A program made the translations under genes and the position numbers. The notes beneath the pieces were generated by a model that had not been told where the DNA came from, searched no databases, and worked only from the letters and a program-made list of their open reading frames with translations. A stretch of 64,000 nt of DNA from AM-0621 sp964386705 (GTDB lineage: Bacteria; Planctomycetota; Planctomycetia; Planctomycetales; Planctomycetaceae), in NCBI GenBank assembly GCA_964386705.1, contig CAYLTY010000011.1:1-64000 (forward strand). The letters run 5' to 3'. This document shows, in pieces, positions 51,212-61,938 of this stretch (position 1 is the stretch's first letter; the number at the start of each line of letters is the position of its first letter).

Positions 51212-51966
51212 GGATGCTTGAACTCAGTTGCTGACAAGCTGGCTTCTGCCAGAGTCACGGCAGTTATCGTACCGTCATGCAGAGCGGATGCGACCAGCAC
51301 GCCGCTCAGGCCGCACCGGGAAAGCTCAATCAGGTCGCTCGTTTGCCGAACGCCACCCCCGGTGATGAGCTTCACGCTAGGCGAAAACTGCTGAATCTCG
51401 CGGCACAATGGCAGCGTGCTGATGCCTGAGCCGGTGCCGACGGACGCCAGATCCAGCACGACGAGCTGCTGCACTCCGGCTTCAATCACTGCGGCGGCGA
51501 TCTCGATAGGTTCGCTGCTGAGCATGTCGCGAAACGTGCGGAGCACTTGGCCGCCGCGCAGGTCGAGGCTGAAAATCACACGTTCCTCGCCGAACTTGTG
51601 CACCAGCATTTCGAGCGACGCCAGCGTCGGCCAGGTTTCGAGTCCGACAATCACCCGTTGCACACCGGCAGCGAACGCGGTTTCCGCATCTGCACTCGTC
51701 TTCAAGCCTGCATCGACGATCAACCGGAAACCAGCGGAACTCAACTGCTCGTAGATCTCGAAGTTCGCGTTGTCGTGCAGAATTGCGTCGAGGTCCGCGA
51801 CGTATAGATCTTGCCAGCCGAACTGCTGCTGAATGGCGTTCGCGACGTCCAGAGCCTGCGCGGAGGATGTAAGCTTGCTCTCGACGGGACGGTACTGGCT
51901 GCGATCTCCGGCAACGCCCCTGACGACGACCGAATTCAGGATGTCCAGCACGGGAATGATCTGCAT
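51208..51966 (-). CDS. HisA-like TIM-barrel protein (COG1411 type)
   Basis: The 252-residue protein has a HisA/HisF-like barrel: IPVLDILNSVVVRGVAGDRS (strand 1, with Asp), GWQDLYVADLDAILHDNAN (strand 2 with ADLDA), GFRLIVDAGLKTSAD, VQRVIVGLETWPTL, FSLDLRGGQV (D and L of the second half), LDLASVGTGSGISTL and KLITGGGVRQTSDL. It differs from true HisA in key positions and resembles COG1411. I recall COG1411 as being linked to tetrahydromethanopterin/C1 genes in planctomycetes, but that link is not shown here. Its stop overlaps the fliM-like start. ATG 51966 is used because the frame upstream starts with TTG. Confidence 0.75.
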   Translation of the reverse strand: MQIIPVLDILNSVVVRGVAGDRSQYRPVESKLTSSAQALDVANAIQQQFGWQDLYVADLDAILHDNANFEIYEQLSSAGFRLIVDAGLKTSADAETAFAAGVQRVIVGLETWPTLASLEMLVHKFGEERVIFSLDLRGGQVLRTFRDMLSSEPIEIAAAVIEAGVQQLVVLDLASVGTGSGISTLPLCREIQQFSPSVKLITGGGVRQTSDLIELSRCGLSGVLVASALHDGTITAVTLAEASLSATEFKHP

Positions 51967-52035
51967 CACGGAAGCACGGCTCAGCAAAGTTAACTGGAAG
52001 GGGGGCGACGGGAGTATTTCAACCGCCTGCCCGGC

Positions 52036-52893
52036 CTATTTCCAGTTCTTGATGTGCGCCGTGACTCTTCGCCCGAAATTCTTGTCCAGACGTGCCAGAT
52101 GGGCACTTAACGGCCCCGGCGGCTCACCGCGTTCAATCGCCTGCAGGTAATTCTGCAGCGCGGCGGTTTCTTCGGCGGAACCGTGAATCAGGGTATGTAC
52201 CCAGGCCCACGCTTCACGGTAGTCCGCGACCGACATCTCGCTGACGGAGTCCTTGCTCTCCAGATCCTTCAAATCCGGACGCCAGCCCAGGCGGCTGTTC
52301 CATTTCAGGCGGCTTTGATGCGGATTTCCGGACGCTCGATCTTCGGCGGGCACTTCAAAGTATTCCGCGAGCCCCTCATCCAGCCACATCGGGATGAATG
52401 CCAGCATCGAATGCAGCACCGCGTGAGTCAGCTCATGCCGCAGATCGACTTCGAACTCTTTATGAACGTACAGGAAAACTCGGCCAACGCCGTCGGCATC
52501 CTTCGCGAACACCGCCCGCCGACTGACTCCTTCGGGAGCGTGCCGGGTCGCGTGTGCTCGATAACTGCGAGAATTCGCCAGGATGTAGATCTCGATCGGC
52601 GACTTGTTGGGAGCCAGCTCCAGAGTCGCGATCACATCGGCGTAATGCTGCTCGATGGTCTGCATCAGCCCGACAAACTGTTCGAGCCGGACTTCGGAAT
52701 AAATCGTGAACTGCCCCTGTTTGCGTACGTCTGCCCAATCTGCGGCGCAGGCCGACGGGGTCGCCAGCAGTCCCAGGCAGAGCATCAGCAAGACTGCGCA
52801 GCGCGCAACTGCAGCCCGCACGCTGTCCGCAATCTGCTGAACAACGTCGGGCTGAACTCTACAGGCGCGCAGACACCATGCTGAAAAAGTCAT
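52036..52893 (-). CDS. DUF1570-like exported zinc protease (gluzincin)
   Basis: The 285-residue protein has an N-terminal hydrophobic region (VARCAVLLMLCLGLLATPSA, cleavage near ACAAD) and the zinc motif HELTH in DLRHELTHAVLHSMLAFIPM. WLDEGLAEYFEVP follows about 15 residues later, with its Glu as third ligand. This is the signature of peptidase MA-like/DUF1570 proteins. It is probably a periplasmic protease. The TTG upstream start at 52905 is ignored in favour of ATG 52893. A small lipoprotein gene lies 16 bases upstream on the same strand. Confidence 0.8.
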   Translation of the reverse strand: MTFSAWCLRACRVQPDVVQQIADSVRAAVARCAVLLMLCLGLLATPSACAADWADVRKQGQFTIYSEVRLEQFVGLMQTIEQHYADVIATLELAPNKSPIEIYILANSRSYRAHATRHAPEGVSRRAVFAKDADGVGRVFLYVHKEFEVDLRHELTHAVLHSMLAFIPMWLDEGLAEYFEVPAEDRASGNPHQSRLKWNSRLGWRPDLKDLESKDSVSEMSVADYREAWAWVHTLIHGSAEETAALQNYLQAIERGEPPGPLSAHLARLDKNFGRRVTAHIKNWK

Positions 52894-52909
52894 GGTTCTT
52901 TGCAATTCG

Positions 52910-53128
52910 CTAAATCACGCCACCGTGAGTACGGTAGGGCGTCGCGAAGTCGGGTGTGTCCAAGCCCCAGATACGTTCCCAGATTTCCGTAATGTGACGG
53001 AAACCCTCAGAAACGTAGATCATCTGTCGGGCCCGGACGTCGGGCGAAGATGAATAGATCGGGACGACACAGCCCACCTGAATGGCTGTTACAACCGCGA
53101 ACAGAGTCAAGACGGCAACCTTTCGCAT
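52910..53128 (-). CDS. Small lipoprotein
   Basis: The 72-residue product starts MRKVAVLTLFAVVTAIQVGC with a lipobox at residues 17-20. The mature part (VVPIYSSSPDVRARQMIYVS, then GFRHITEIWERIWGLDTPDF) has no recognised domain. GGAGGAG lies five bases before ATG 53128, and is one of the best ribosome-binding sites in the window. It is 16 bases upstream of the DUF1570-like gene and is probably co-transcribed. Confidence 0.8.
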   Translation of the reverse strand: MRKVAVLTLFAVVTAIQVGCVVPIYSSSPDVRARQMIYVSEGFRHITEIWERIWGLDTPDFATPYRTHGGVI

Positions 53129-53223
53129 GGAACTCCTCCGTGAGTAGGCGAAAGCAATTTTTGCTCGTGAAGCGAGTCTCAGACTCGCCATTGTATCAAA
53201 AGGGGCGAACCCCTGTTCTGACT

Positions 53224-53580
53224 TTACTGAATCGATTCCGGAGCTGGAGCAGGCGGTGGCTCAGGCGGCGTAACTTGAGACGCTGCCGTAGCTTTCGCAA
53301 TTTCCAACTGACGGACTTTCTCTTCCATCTCTTTACCCGGTTTGAACGTCACGACGTACTTTTCAGCCACGTCCACACGCTCGCCGGTACGCGGGTTACG
53401 AGCTTTTCGCGCCGCTCGCTTCTTCACTTCGAACACGCCGAAGTTCCGTAGCTCGATGCGCTCTTGCTCCACCAACGTATTGATGATGGCTTCGAATGTT
53501 TTCTGAACAATCTCTTTCGTCTTCAATTGGGTTTCCCCAATCGACTCGGAGATCGCTTTGACGATGTCTTTTTTCGTCAC
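53224..53580 (-). CDS. HU/IHF-family nucleoid protein with Pro/Ala tail
   Basis: HU-type proteins bend DNA and shape the nucleoid. The 118-residue product has the fold in order: MTKKDIVKAISESIGETQLK, KEIVQKTFEAIINTLVEQER, IELRNFGVFEVKKRAARKAR (the DNA-binding arm), NPRTGERVDVAEKYVVTFKP, GKEMEEKV. It then has a C-terminal tail (PPEPPPAPAPESIQ) not present in E. coli HU. GTG 53580 is the preferred start, with GAGG upstream, although the frame stays open to 53760. It is a stand-alone gene. Confidence 0.9.
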   Translation of the reverse strand: MTKKDIVKAISESIGETQLKTKEIVQKTFEAIINTLVEQERIELRNFGVFEVKKRAARKARNPRTGERVDVAEKYVVTFKPGKEMEEKVRQLEIAKATAASQVTPPEPPPAPAPESIQ

Positions 53581-54146
53581 GACTGGCCTCTGCCCAGAGG
53601 TGCCGACGGCACGTTTGTCTTCTGTCCAAGAACTGGCGTCGGACTCTAGGGCCGATCGTAAGTTCGAGTCAAGTCGACATTTCCGTCTCGAACTCGCGAT
53701 CTCTTCCGATTCGGGAACGCACAGGCTCCGGTGAGAGATCGGCATGTTCGACCCGCACAATCAGTAAATCCTACGCAACCAGTAAAGTTTAACACTCAGA
53801 GTGATTTCCGCCGAGTCGCGATTCGCACTCCAGAGCGCTGGCCGGACGATCCGATCGGCAGCTTTCACAGTCGTCGGGCAACGTATCTGACGATGGCAGC
53901 ATTCATTGCGTCCTGATGTTCGTATGGGTGCACTCGTGGCCAATTGCTTTCCTGAGTTTTGGGCGCATACTCAGAAACCGCTGCATTCAATGAACATCGC
54001 AGATGCGTACAAGAGATGAACCTGGCCACCACGACCGTGGGTTCAACCGGCTTTCGTCTCCTGCTCCACCGGTCTCACTGCCACTCGCCGATGCCCGTCG
54101 ATTGTTCGCGTCTGCCGGGCCCGAAGTCCTTTGAAGGAGTCGATCG
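53581..54146. other. Divergent intergenic region between HU and gdhA
   Basis: This 566-base gap lies between the divergent HU gene and gdhA and should contain both promoters. Short ORFs on both strands look like noise. An imperfect CTGAG...CTCAG inverted repeat lies near 53953-53975. Nothing further is recognised. Confidence 0.4.
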
Positions 54147-55508
<1,362 letters not shown>

Positions 55509-55729
55509 GACCGAGGGAAAGCGGTTCCGAGTCCAACCACAGCGCGACTCTGTGGATCGCGCAAACTTGCAGGCCGCCGCAAGGTTTCGCCAATCGCTGA
55601 AACCAGCGAACAGTGGCGGATAGTGGCCTCAACTCGCGCGAGTCGCGGCAGCACTCCCTCAATCCCGGAATAGACTGCAGTGCGCACTCGGTGTGCGCGA
55701 TGCTTGGTCTCGCCTCTGGTTGGGTCATC

Positions 55730-57544
55730 ATGCGACTTCTGCTGCAGCGACTTCTGATCGCAGTCCTGGCCATCGTTACGACGCTGGCCGCGGTCAACGC
55801 TGACGATGCGCCGCCCATGCCGACGCAGAAGCCGCATCCGAATCCCGACAGCCGCGGTCGCAACACTGCCGTCGCACTCAACTACTGCCGCGCCTCGTTT
55901 CATCGCATCCGCCGCTACCAATCGAAACGCGTGCTCATCGAAGAGCAAGAGAAGATTCTTAATAACCTGAACCTCAACGGCATCGGGGATGAAGAGGTCA
56001 TCAAGCTGTACTCGTCGGTGCTAGACGAAATCAGCCGCACGCAGATCGCGGATCGTGAACTCGCCTTTCTACAGGATAAGTTCCGGAAGGGCCTGCAGCG
56101 TCAAGTAGGCGCCTCTGTGTTGACCATGGGCACGCAGATGGCGTTGTGCTCGGTCGAAGGCGCGGTCCGCACCGGCGTCAACAGTTGGCTGGATTATCGC
56201 GATCTCGCGTGGTCGCGTGAGCTCGATGTCTGGAAGGTCGACAAGGATCGCATGCAGGCGGTCGTTGAGAAGTCGACGAACTTCCTCGACACGTTCTGGA
56301 AGTTGGCTCAGAAGAACAACATTCCAGACCGCTGGCTGGTGCGCGGTGACGATCTGGATGCGCTCGAAGAAGCCGTCCGCGAGCCGGAGCCGGAGAAGCG
56401 ACTGCGCATCCTGCGACGGATGGAACCGTTCATGGAGTGCTACCCGCCCTACTGGTACTACGTCGCGCGAGCTCTGCAGACGCGCGGTCAGGCTGAGGAA
56501 GCTGCTGTCGTCTACAACCGCGTAGCCGATCTGGCTTACGGCCACTTCCGCAAGGATGACATGTTGGCTGCGTCACTGGCCAACCGCGCGATCATTCAGG
56601 AATACCTCAAGGACGAAAACGCTGTCCGGTCTGCCGAAGAATCACTGGCGCACTCCGCCGCTGTCTGGGAAGCAAATCTGATGTGTGCTCACGTGCTGGA
56701 GCGACACGATCAAGTCCAAAAAGCGGAAGACGCGATCCTGCGAAATCTGGATGTGCAACTGGAACTGCCCAACAGCGCACTCGCACTGCTCGGGCTGTAC
56801 TATCGCCACGATCGCGCTGCGGGGCTGATCCGCATGCTGGAGCAAGAAGATCTGGTCGCCGTTCTACCGGTTCAGAACATCCTTCAGAGTGCGGAAAAGA
56901 TCGGCGCCGATCGTGTGCCAGTCGCCACTGTGACGAAGTTGCGAGAATCGCTGTGGATCTCTACGGAACCGCGGTTTGGCCTGGACGATGTGAATCTGGC
57001 GTGTGACGCGAACTGGGTCGCTCATACTGCACGCATTCGCTACTTGACGGCTGTCTCTAACGGAACGCCGCAGTACTCAGAAATCCCTCCCTCGACGGCG
57101 AGCGCCACAGGGGAGTTGAGCACACGCTTTCGATCCGCCATCGAAGCCGGCCACGCTCTGAACCCTGCCAGCAACGCGCTGCAGGGCACCGTGCTGAACT
57201 TTCACTTCCCCAGTCAATCAGCAGACGCCGCCCCTGTGGTGGTCGTCCTCGGCAACGCTGCGACCAAGCGCAGCGGCAAGAACCAAACTCGAGGCGTCGC
57301 CGCTTCACCGGCGGAAATTCGACTCGGCGAATTCCGCCTGAAGCTGCAAGCCGAAGTACCCACCGCTCTCGTTTCACAAGTCGACCAGTTGGCCGAACGC
57401 AAACCCGAGAACACAACTCCCCCGGAACGCCGCGCCCCGCGAGCTCGAATTCTGGACATCATCCCATTGCCTCAGTCGGGCCTTGCCAGTCCGTTGAAAC
57501 AGCAGACGCCCCCGCCGCCTGACGAGACAACTTCGACGCCATAG
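55730..57544 (+). CDS. Exported helical TPR-like protein
   Basis: The 604-residue protein has an N-terminal signal (MRLLLQRLLIAVLAIVTTLA, cleavage near AVNADD) and a mostly helical body. It has an amphipathic insert (VGASVLTMGTQMALCSVEGA) and TPR-like repeats (YWYYVARALQTRGQAEEAAV, YNRVADLAYGHF, WEANLMCAHVLERHDQVQKA). A Pro-rich C terminus (TTPPERRAPRARILDIIPLP) follows a weaker domain. It resembles large planctomycete TPR proteins of unknown role. ATG 55730 is chosen because the signal peptide starts there. The ribosome-binding site is weak, and ATG 55700 is an alternative. Confidence 0.75.
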   Translation: MRLLLQRLLIAVLAIVTTLAAVNADDAPPMPTQKPHPNPDSRGRNTAVALNYCRASFHRIRRYQSKRVLIEEQEKILNNLNLNGIGDEEVIKLYSSVLDEISRTQIADRELAFLQDKFRKGLQRQVGASVLTMGTQMALCSVEGAVRTGVNSWLDYRDLAWSRELDVWKVDKDRMQAVVEKSTNFLDTFWKLAQKNNIPDRWLVRGDDLDALEEAVREPEPEKRLRILRRMEPFMECYPPYWYYVARALQTRGQAEEAAVVYNRVADLAYGHFRKDDMLAASLANRAIIQEYLKDENAVRSAEESLAHSAAVWEANLMCAHVLERHDQVQKAEDAILRNLDVQLELPNSALALLGLYYRHDRAAGLIRMLEQEDLVAVLPVQNILQSAEKIGADRVPVATVTKLRESLWISTEPRFGLDDVNLACDANWVAHTARIRYLTAVSNGTPQYSEIPPSTASATGELSTRFRSAIEAGHALNPASNALQGTVLNFHFPSQSADAAPVVVVLGNAATKRSGKNQTRGVAASPAEIRLGEFRLKLQAEVPTALVSQVDQLAERKPENTTPPERRAPRARILDIIPLPQSGLASPLKQQTPPPPDETTSTP

Positions 57545-57570
57545 CCTGATCGGTGAAACGATCCGCGCCG

Positions 57571-58170
57571 CTATTCGTCGATAAGTCCTGCGGCTTCGCG
57601 GCGCAAGGCACTGAGCACTCGGCTGCGAGCCACGTACACAGAATTGAGAGCCATCCCCAGTTCGGCAGCGACGGCATCGGCTCGCTGACCGTCGAACATC
57701 TGACGCCGAAACGCTTCCCAGGTTTGGGCTTCAAAGTGAGGACGCACCTGGCCCAGAAGCTGAGTCATGACGTGCCGATCATGTTCCATGTTCCATTCGC
57801 GGCTGACATCGCTGGCCTCATCCGCGAGTTGCTCGAGTTGCTCAATCCACGTGCTACCGCCCTGCACTGACGGTCGATAGTTGCGCGAGCGCCAGAAGTC
57901 ACGCACGCGATAAACCAGGATCGTACGCAGCCACTTGCGGAACGCTCCTGAACGTCCGGAATGCTCAAACGCGGGCAGTTCGCGTGAGACAGCCAGCAAG
58001 ACTTCCTGCACCACATCCTCGGCATCAGAAGCCTGCAACTCCAGACGCCGAGCCCAGCTTCGCAGCAGCGGTTGATAGATCGACACCAGCCGCTCCCACG
58101 CCTCCGCTTCCGAGTTAGAGCAGGCGCGATCCAGCAGGCTGACCGATGTCTGCGACGAATGAACGGTCAA
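57571..58170 (-). CDS. ECF-type sigma factor
   Basis: The 199-residue protein has sigma region 2 (WERLVSIYQPLLRSWARRLE, DAEDVVQEVLLAVSRELPAF, FRKWLRTILVYRVRDFWRSR) and region 4 (FRRQMFDGQRADAVAAELGM, then ALNSVYVARSRVLSALRRE). TTG 58170 is a plausible start because GGAG lies six bases upstream, while the upstream frame overlaps the TfoX-like gene. It begins 28 bases after that gene's stop on the same strand. No anti-sigma gene is visible. Confidence 0.88.
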   Translation of the reverse strand: MTVHSSQTSVSLLDRACSNSEAEAWERLVSIYQPLLRSWARRLELQASDAEDVVQEVLLAVSRELPAFEHSGRSGAFRKWLRTILVYRVRDFWRSRNYRPSVQGGSTWIEQLEQLADEASDVSREWNMEHDRHVMTQLLGQVRPHFEAQTWEAFRRQMFDGQRADAVAAELGMALNSVYVARSRVLSALRREAAGLIDE

Positions 58171-58198
58171 TTCACTCTCCTGTCTGTGACAGCCTATC

Positions 58199-58528
58199 TC
58201 ATTTGGGTGGCAGCGCGCGGACAACGCTGGCCGCTCTGCTCACCCAGTACCGCAACGCTTGATCCTCTTCGACACCCGCCGCACGCACCAGAACCCAACC
58301 CGTCATCGGCCGACCTGTGATATCAAACTCAACCACATCGGGCTCCTGCAACGCTTGCTGGTAGTTTTCAGGACCAACGCGAACAAGAAGCGACTCCTTC
58401 CACACTCCGACCAGCACGTGCCCGCTGAGCAGAAAGGCGATGCCGCCGAACATCCGTTTTTCTTCGATGCCGCGCCGCCTGCTCAACACCGACCTGATCC
58501 GAGTCGCCAACACTTCACTGAAGGCCAC
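58199..58528 (-). CDS. TfoX N-terminal domain protein
   Basis: The 109-residue protein matches the TfoX/Sxy N-terminal domain: RIRSVLSRRRGIEEKRMFGG, IAFLLSGHVLVGVWKESLLV, RVGPENYQQALQEPDVVEFD and GRPMTGWVLVRAAGVEEDQA. In gammaproteobacteria TfoX controls competence. Single-domain homologues like this are widespread, and no competence genes are nearby, so the role is open. It lies upstream of an ECF sigma gene. Confidence 0.85.
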   Translation of the reverse strand: MAFSEVLATRIRSVLSRRRGIEEKRMFGGIAFLLSGHVLVGVWKESLLVRVGPENYQQALQEPDVVEFDITGRPMTGWVLVRAAGVEEDQALRYWVSRAASVVRALPPK

Positions 58529-58702
58529 GCATTGCTCCTGTCACTCGACGTGAATAAGAGGTACTCGATCGCGAGAAGATGGGGAGGACTGTAGAAAAGC
58601 TCAACAACGCGTCGAGCCCGCACAAACTCGATTACTCTCAGTCCATCACACCGCGCACCAGGCGGAACGTCGATCGATATACCGCTATCCAGAAAGGCCA
58701 TC

Positions 58703-59677
58703 ATGCCAACTCGGTCTCCCTCACGAAACGCTGTTCTCCTGGTCGCCTCGGTACTCAGCGGATGGCTCGCGGCTCCCAGTTGTGCAATCTCAGCCTTCGC
58801 TCAAGACAAAGAACCGACGGTTGAAGAACTGGCGAAAGATCCGGTGCTCTTTCTCCAGTCAGCCGGAAAACGGCTGAAATGGGAAGAGCCTGCTGAGCCG
58901 GCCAGAATCCTCGGACCCATCTATTTTGTGGGCACACAAGGCCTCGGAGTCTTTCTGATCACGGGGTCCGAGGGGCATGTGGTCGTCTATACGGGGATGT
59001 CGAATTCCGGACCAATGATCGAAAAGTCAATTCGTAAGTTGGGGTTCAAGCCAGAGGACGTCAAATTGATCCTCACAGGTCACGCCCACGTTGATCATGT
59101 CGGCGGCCACGCGCACCTCAAGCAGGTGACCGGAGGCAAAATCGCCATGATGCGGGAAGAGAAAGAGTTGTTCGAATCCGGCGGAAAGATCGACTTCCAC
59201 TACGGGACCATCAAAGAATTCCAGTTCGCTCCGGCCAAGGTTGATACCACTTTCAAAGACGAAGATGAGATCAAACTGGGAGACATCTCAATCAAGGCCC
59301 TGCTGACGCCGGGTCACACTCAGGGCTCAACAAGCTACGTCACCAAAGTGACCGATAACGGAAAGAGTTACACGGTCGTCTTTCCGGACGGGACCGGTAT
59401 CAATCCCGGGTACCGCGTCAGCAAGAACCCTTCCTATCCGGGCATTGAAGCCAACTATCAGCGAACTCTAAGAACCCTTGAGTCATTGGAACCAGACGTC
59501 TGGCTGGCTCCTCACAACGAGGCTTATGGACTCAACGCCAAGCTGGAACGTGCCGCTAAAGAGGGAGCCAAGGCCTGGCTCGATCTTGAAGGCTATCGAA
59601 AGTGGGTCGCATCCCGGCGGTCAGCATTCGAAGCAACCTTGGCCAAGGAACGCGCGAGCGTGACCAAGGATAACTGA
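58703..59677 (+). CDS. Subclass B3-like metallo-beta-lactamase-fold hydrolase, exported
   Basis: The 324-residue protein has a signal peptide (MPTRSPSRNAVLLVASVLSG, with a later AFAQD cleavage site). It then has the zinc motif GHAHVDHVGG (His127, His129, Asp131, His132), TPGHTQGSTSY (His205) and WLAPHNEAYG (His271), with the FVGTQGLGVFLITGSEGHVV opening. This layout is that of subclass B3 metallo-beta-lactamases, and many environmental B3-like proteins have other substrates. Whether it hydrolyses beta-lactams is unknown. AAAGG precedes ATG 58703. It is a single-gene unit. Confidence 0.88.
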   Translation: MPTRSPSRNAVLLVASVLSGWLAAPSCAISAFAQDKEPTVEELAKDPVLFLQSAGKRLKWEEPAEPARILGPIYFVGTQGLGVFLITGSEGHVVVYTGMSNSGPMIEKSIRKLGFKPEDVKLILTGHAHVDHVGGHAHLKQVTGGKIAMMREEKELFESGGKIDFHYGTIKEFQFAPAKVDTTFKDEDEIKLGDISIKALLTPGHTQGSTSYVTKVTDNGKSYTVVFPDGTGINPGYRVSKNPSYPGIEANYQRTLRTLESLEPDVWLAPHNEAYGLNAKLERAAKEGAKAWLDLEGYRKWVASRRSAFEATLAKERASVTKDN

Positions 59678-59749
59678 CGCTCTGCAGCACCAGCGGCATA
59701 ACGTCAGAATACACTGTGACGCGTATCAACTACCGAGGATAAGCCACCG

Positions 59750-61183
59750 ATGGACTTTGCTAGTGGGACAACATGGGGCTTCCTGTACGTCGCTTCCGAA
59801 TGGATCATCCGACTCGTGATGCTGGTCGTGATTCCGTTTCGGAGATCTCCCGAGGCCGCCAAAGGCTGGCTGCTGCTCGTGTTCTTCATGCCTTGGGCCG
59901 GACTGGTGCTATATCTGGTCATCGGACGCCCGAAATATCCTCACTGGCGAGTTGCCCGGTTTCTGCAGTTGCCGATGTTTCTGTTACCGACACGGGATCG
60001 ATTGCACCACAGTCTGCAACCGTTTCGCCCTGCTTCGGATGCTCTCCCACCAGCCATTCTGCTGGTGCAGAACCTGGGCCACTTCCTGCCGCTCAATGAA
60101 AACTCTGTGGAGTTGCTATCGAACTACGATGAGTCAGTTAATCGCCTCGTCAACGACATCGATCAAGCCACACACAGCGTCCACTTGCTGTACTACATCT
60201 TTGCCGACGACGGTGTAGGAGCCAAAGTCATCGCGGCGTTGCAACGAGCCGCGCAACGCGGCGTTGTTTGTCGAGTGCTCATCGACGCCCTGGGCTCAAG
60301 GAAATGGTCAAAGTCAGTCGAGCAAAAATTGACAGCCGCCGGCGCTCAAGTGCGTTGGGCACTCGAAGTCAGTTTCCTGCGACGCAAGTCCGCACGCGCG
60401 GATCTGCGGAACCATCGTAAAATTGCGGTCATTGATGGCCGAGTCGCCTATACGGGGTCGCAGAATCTCGTCGACAGCGACTTTAAGCCCGGCATCACCT
60501 ATGAAGAACTCGTGGTGCGAGTTACCGGCCCTGTCACGTTGCAGTTGCAGGCGGTCTTTGTCGCAGACTGGTTTCTCGAAACCGAAGAAGTCCTCGAAAC
60601 ACCTGACCTGTTCCCGGATCCAGTCGGCGCCGGCAACACACCCGCCCAAGTATTACCCAGCGGGCCCGACTATCCTGCATCGAATGTTGCCTCGCTGATT
60701 GTCGCCCTGATTCACAGTGCGCAAGAGCGAGTCGTGATCACGACACCCTATTTCATTCCCGACGATGCCCTGCTTCAGGCGCTGGATACCGCAGTGCGTC
60801 GAAGAGTCGAAGTACATCTCGTTGTCTCGCAAGTAGCCGATCAACTACTGGTCTGCCTTGCTCAGAAATCTTACTACCAGCAATTACTTGATATCGGCGT
60901 GCAGGTTCACCTCTACCGCGAAAAACTGCTGCATGCCAAGCACCTCAGCATTGATAATGCCGTCTGCGTCATCGGCTCCAGCAATATTGATATCCGCTCG
61001 TTTGTCTTGAATGCCGAAGTGACGCTCGTCGTGTACGACAAAGAAGTCACCACCCGATTGAAGTTTCAGCAGGAACGATACTTTGCCGCTAGCGACATAC
61101 TTTTGCCTGCCAATTGGAAGAACCGCTCACTTCCTGCCAAAGTCAGCGAGAATCTGGCTCGCCTGCTCAGTCCGCTGCTCTAA
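59750..61183 (+). CDS. cls: Cardiolipin synthase (phospholipase D family)
   Basis: The 477-residue protein has two N-terminal membrane segments (YVASEWIIRLVMLVVIPF and LLLVFFMPWAGLVLYLVIG), then two PLD (HKD) motifs: NHRKIAVIDGRVAYTGSQN (His222, Lys224, Asp229) and LLHAKHLSIDNAVCVIGSSN (His395, Lys397, Asp402). Cardiolipin synthases join two phosphatidylglycerol molecules at the membrane. Length and order match bacterial ClsA. GAGGA lies about ten bases before ATG 59750. Confidence 0.92.
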   Translation: MDFASGTTWGFLYVASEWIIRLVMLVVIPFRRSPEAAKGWLLLVFFMPWAGLVLYLVIGRPKYPHWRVARFLQLPMFLLPTRDRLHHSLQPFRPASDALPPAILLVQNLGHFLPLNENSVELLSNYDESVNRLVNDIDQATHSVHLLYYIFADDGVGAKVIAALQRAAQRGVVCRVLIDALGSRKWSKSVEQKLTAAGAQVRWALEVSFLRRKSARADLRNHRKIAVIDGRVAYTGSQNLVDSDFKPGITYEELVVRVTGPVTLQLQAVFVADWFLETEEVLETPDLFPDPVGAGNTPAQVLPSGPDYPASNVASLIVALIHSAQERVVITTPYFIPDDALLQALDTAVRRRVEVHLVVSQVADQLLVCLAQKSYYQQLLDIGVQVHLYREKLLHAKHLSIDNAVCVIGSSNIDIRSFVLNAEVTLVVYDKEVTTRLKFQQERYFAASDILLPANWKNRSLPAKVSENLARLLSPLL

Positions 61184-61212
61184 CGGATTGTCCTGCGAGC
61201 ACTCATCCTCTT

Positions 61213-61938
61213 TCACGCCCGCACGCGCTTCACCGCGCCAAACGCTGCGAAGCATGACTGCTTATGCAGCAGTTCGACCTCGCTGAAGCCAACTCGTTTA
61301 AGCAGGTCCAGCTGGTAGGGAACGGAGCGTGGCGTGTCTTCTTCGATAATCCGCGCATAGAGCTCTTCGCGGAATGCGTCGCCGCCGACCGACGTCAGAT
61401 ACTCGCCGTAGCGCCGCCAATGAATGCTCTCCAGCTCCGATAGCGGACTCTCAACGATATCAAAGATCCAGAAGGACCCATTGGGATTGATCACATCGTG
61501 CAGCTTCTGAAAGACGGATTCCCATTCGCTGTCGGTACGCAAGTGGTGCAGTACAGCTGATGCCAGGACGATGTCGAAGCGGCGTTGGCCGAGATCCAGA
61601 TAACGCATGTCGGCTTGAAGAGTTTCCACCGTACCCGAAGTCTGTGGTCGCACTCGTTGAGCCGCCTGGTCCAGCATGTTCTGGCTCAGGTCAGTGAGGG
61701 TCACATTCAAATGCGGCATGCGTTGCAGCAACTTCAAGGTGTAGTTGCCGCCGCCACAACCCACGTCCAGAACGCTCTTCGCATGGGGCGTTGTGGCCGA
61801 TGCCGCCTCAGCAACAAGGCTCAAAGCCAGCGGTGAATCCATCACCGCCACCTGCCCCGTCTCCAGGTTGGTGTAACGATCGGTTTCGTGATCGAAACGC
61901 TGACGAATCTCCTCAACCGTCGATTTCTTCTCGGACAT
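61213..61938 (-). CDS. Class I SAM methyltransferase
   Basis: The 241-residue protein has motif I KSVLDVGCGGGNYTLKLLQR (about residues 56-75), post-motif VTLTDLSQNMLDQAAQR, LQADMRYLDLGQRRFDIVLA and SAVLHHLRTDSEWESVFQKL. It ends with a short C-terminal part (HKQSCFAAFGAVKRVRA). The substrate is not predictable; the HHL context suggests small-molecule rather than protein targets. ATG 61938 is chosen because GAGCGAG precedes it. It converges with cls, 29 bases away. Confidence 0.85.
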   Translation of the reverse strand: MSEKKSTVEEIRQRFDHETDRYTNLETGQVAVMDSPLALSLVAEAASATTPHAKSVLDVGCGGGNYTLKLLQRMPHLNVTLTDLSQNMLDQAAQRVRPQTSGTVETLQADMRYLDLGQRRFDIVLASAVLHHLRTDSEWESVFQKLHDVINPNGSFWIFDIVESPLSELESIHWRRYGEYLTSVGGDAFREELYARIIEEDTPRSVPYQLDLLKRVGFSEVELLHKQSCFAAFGAVKRVRA

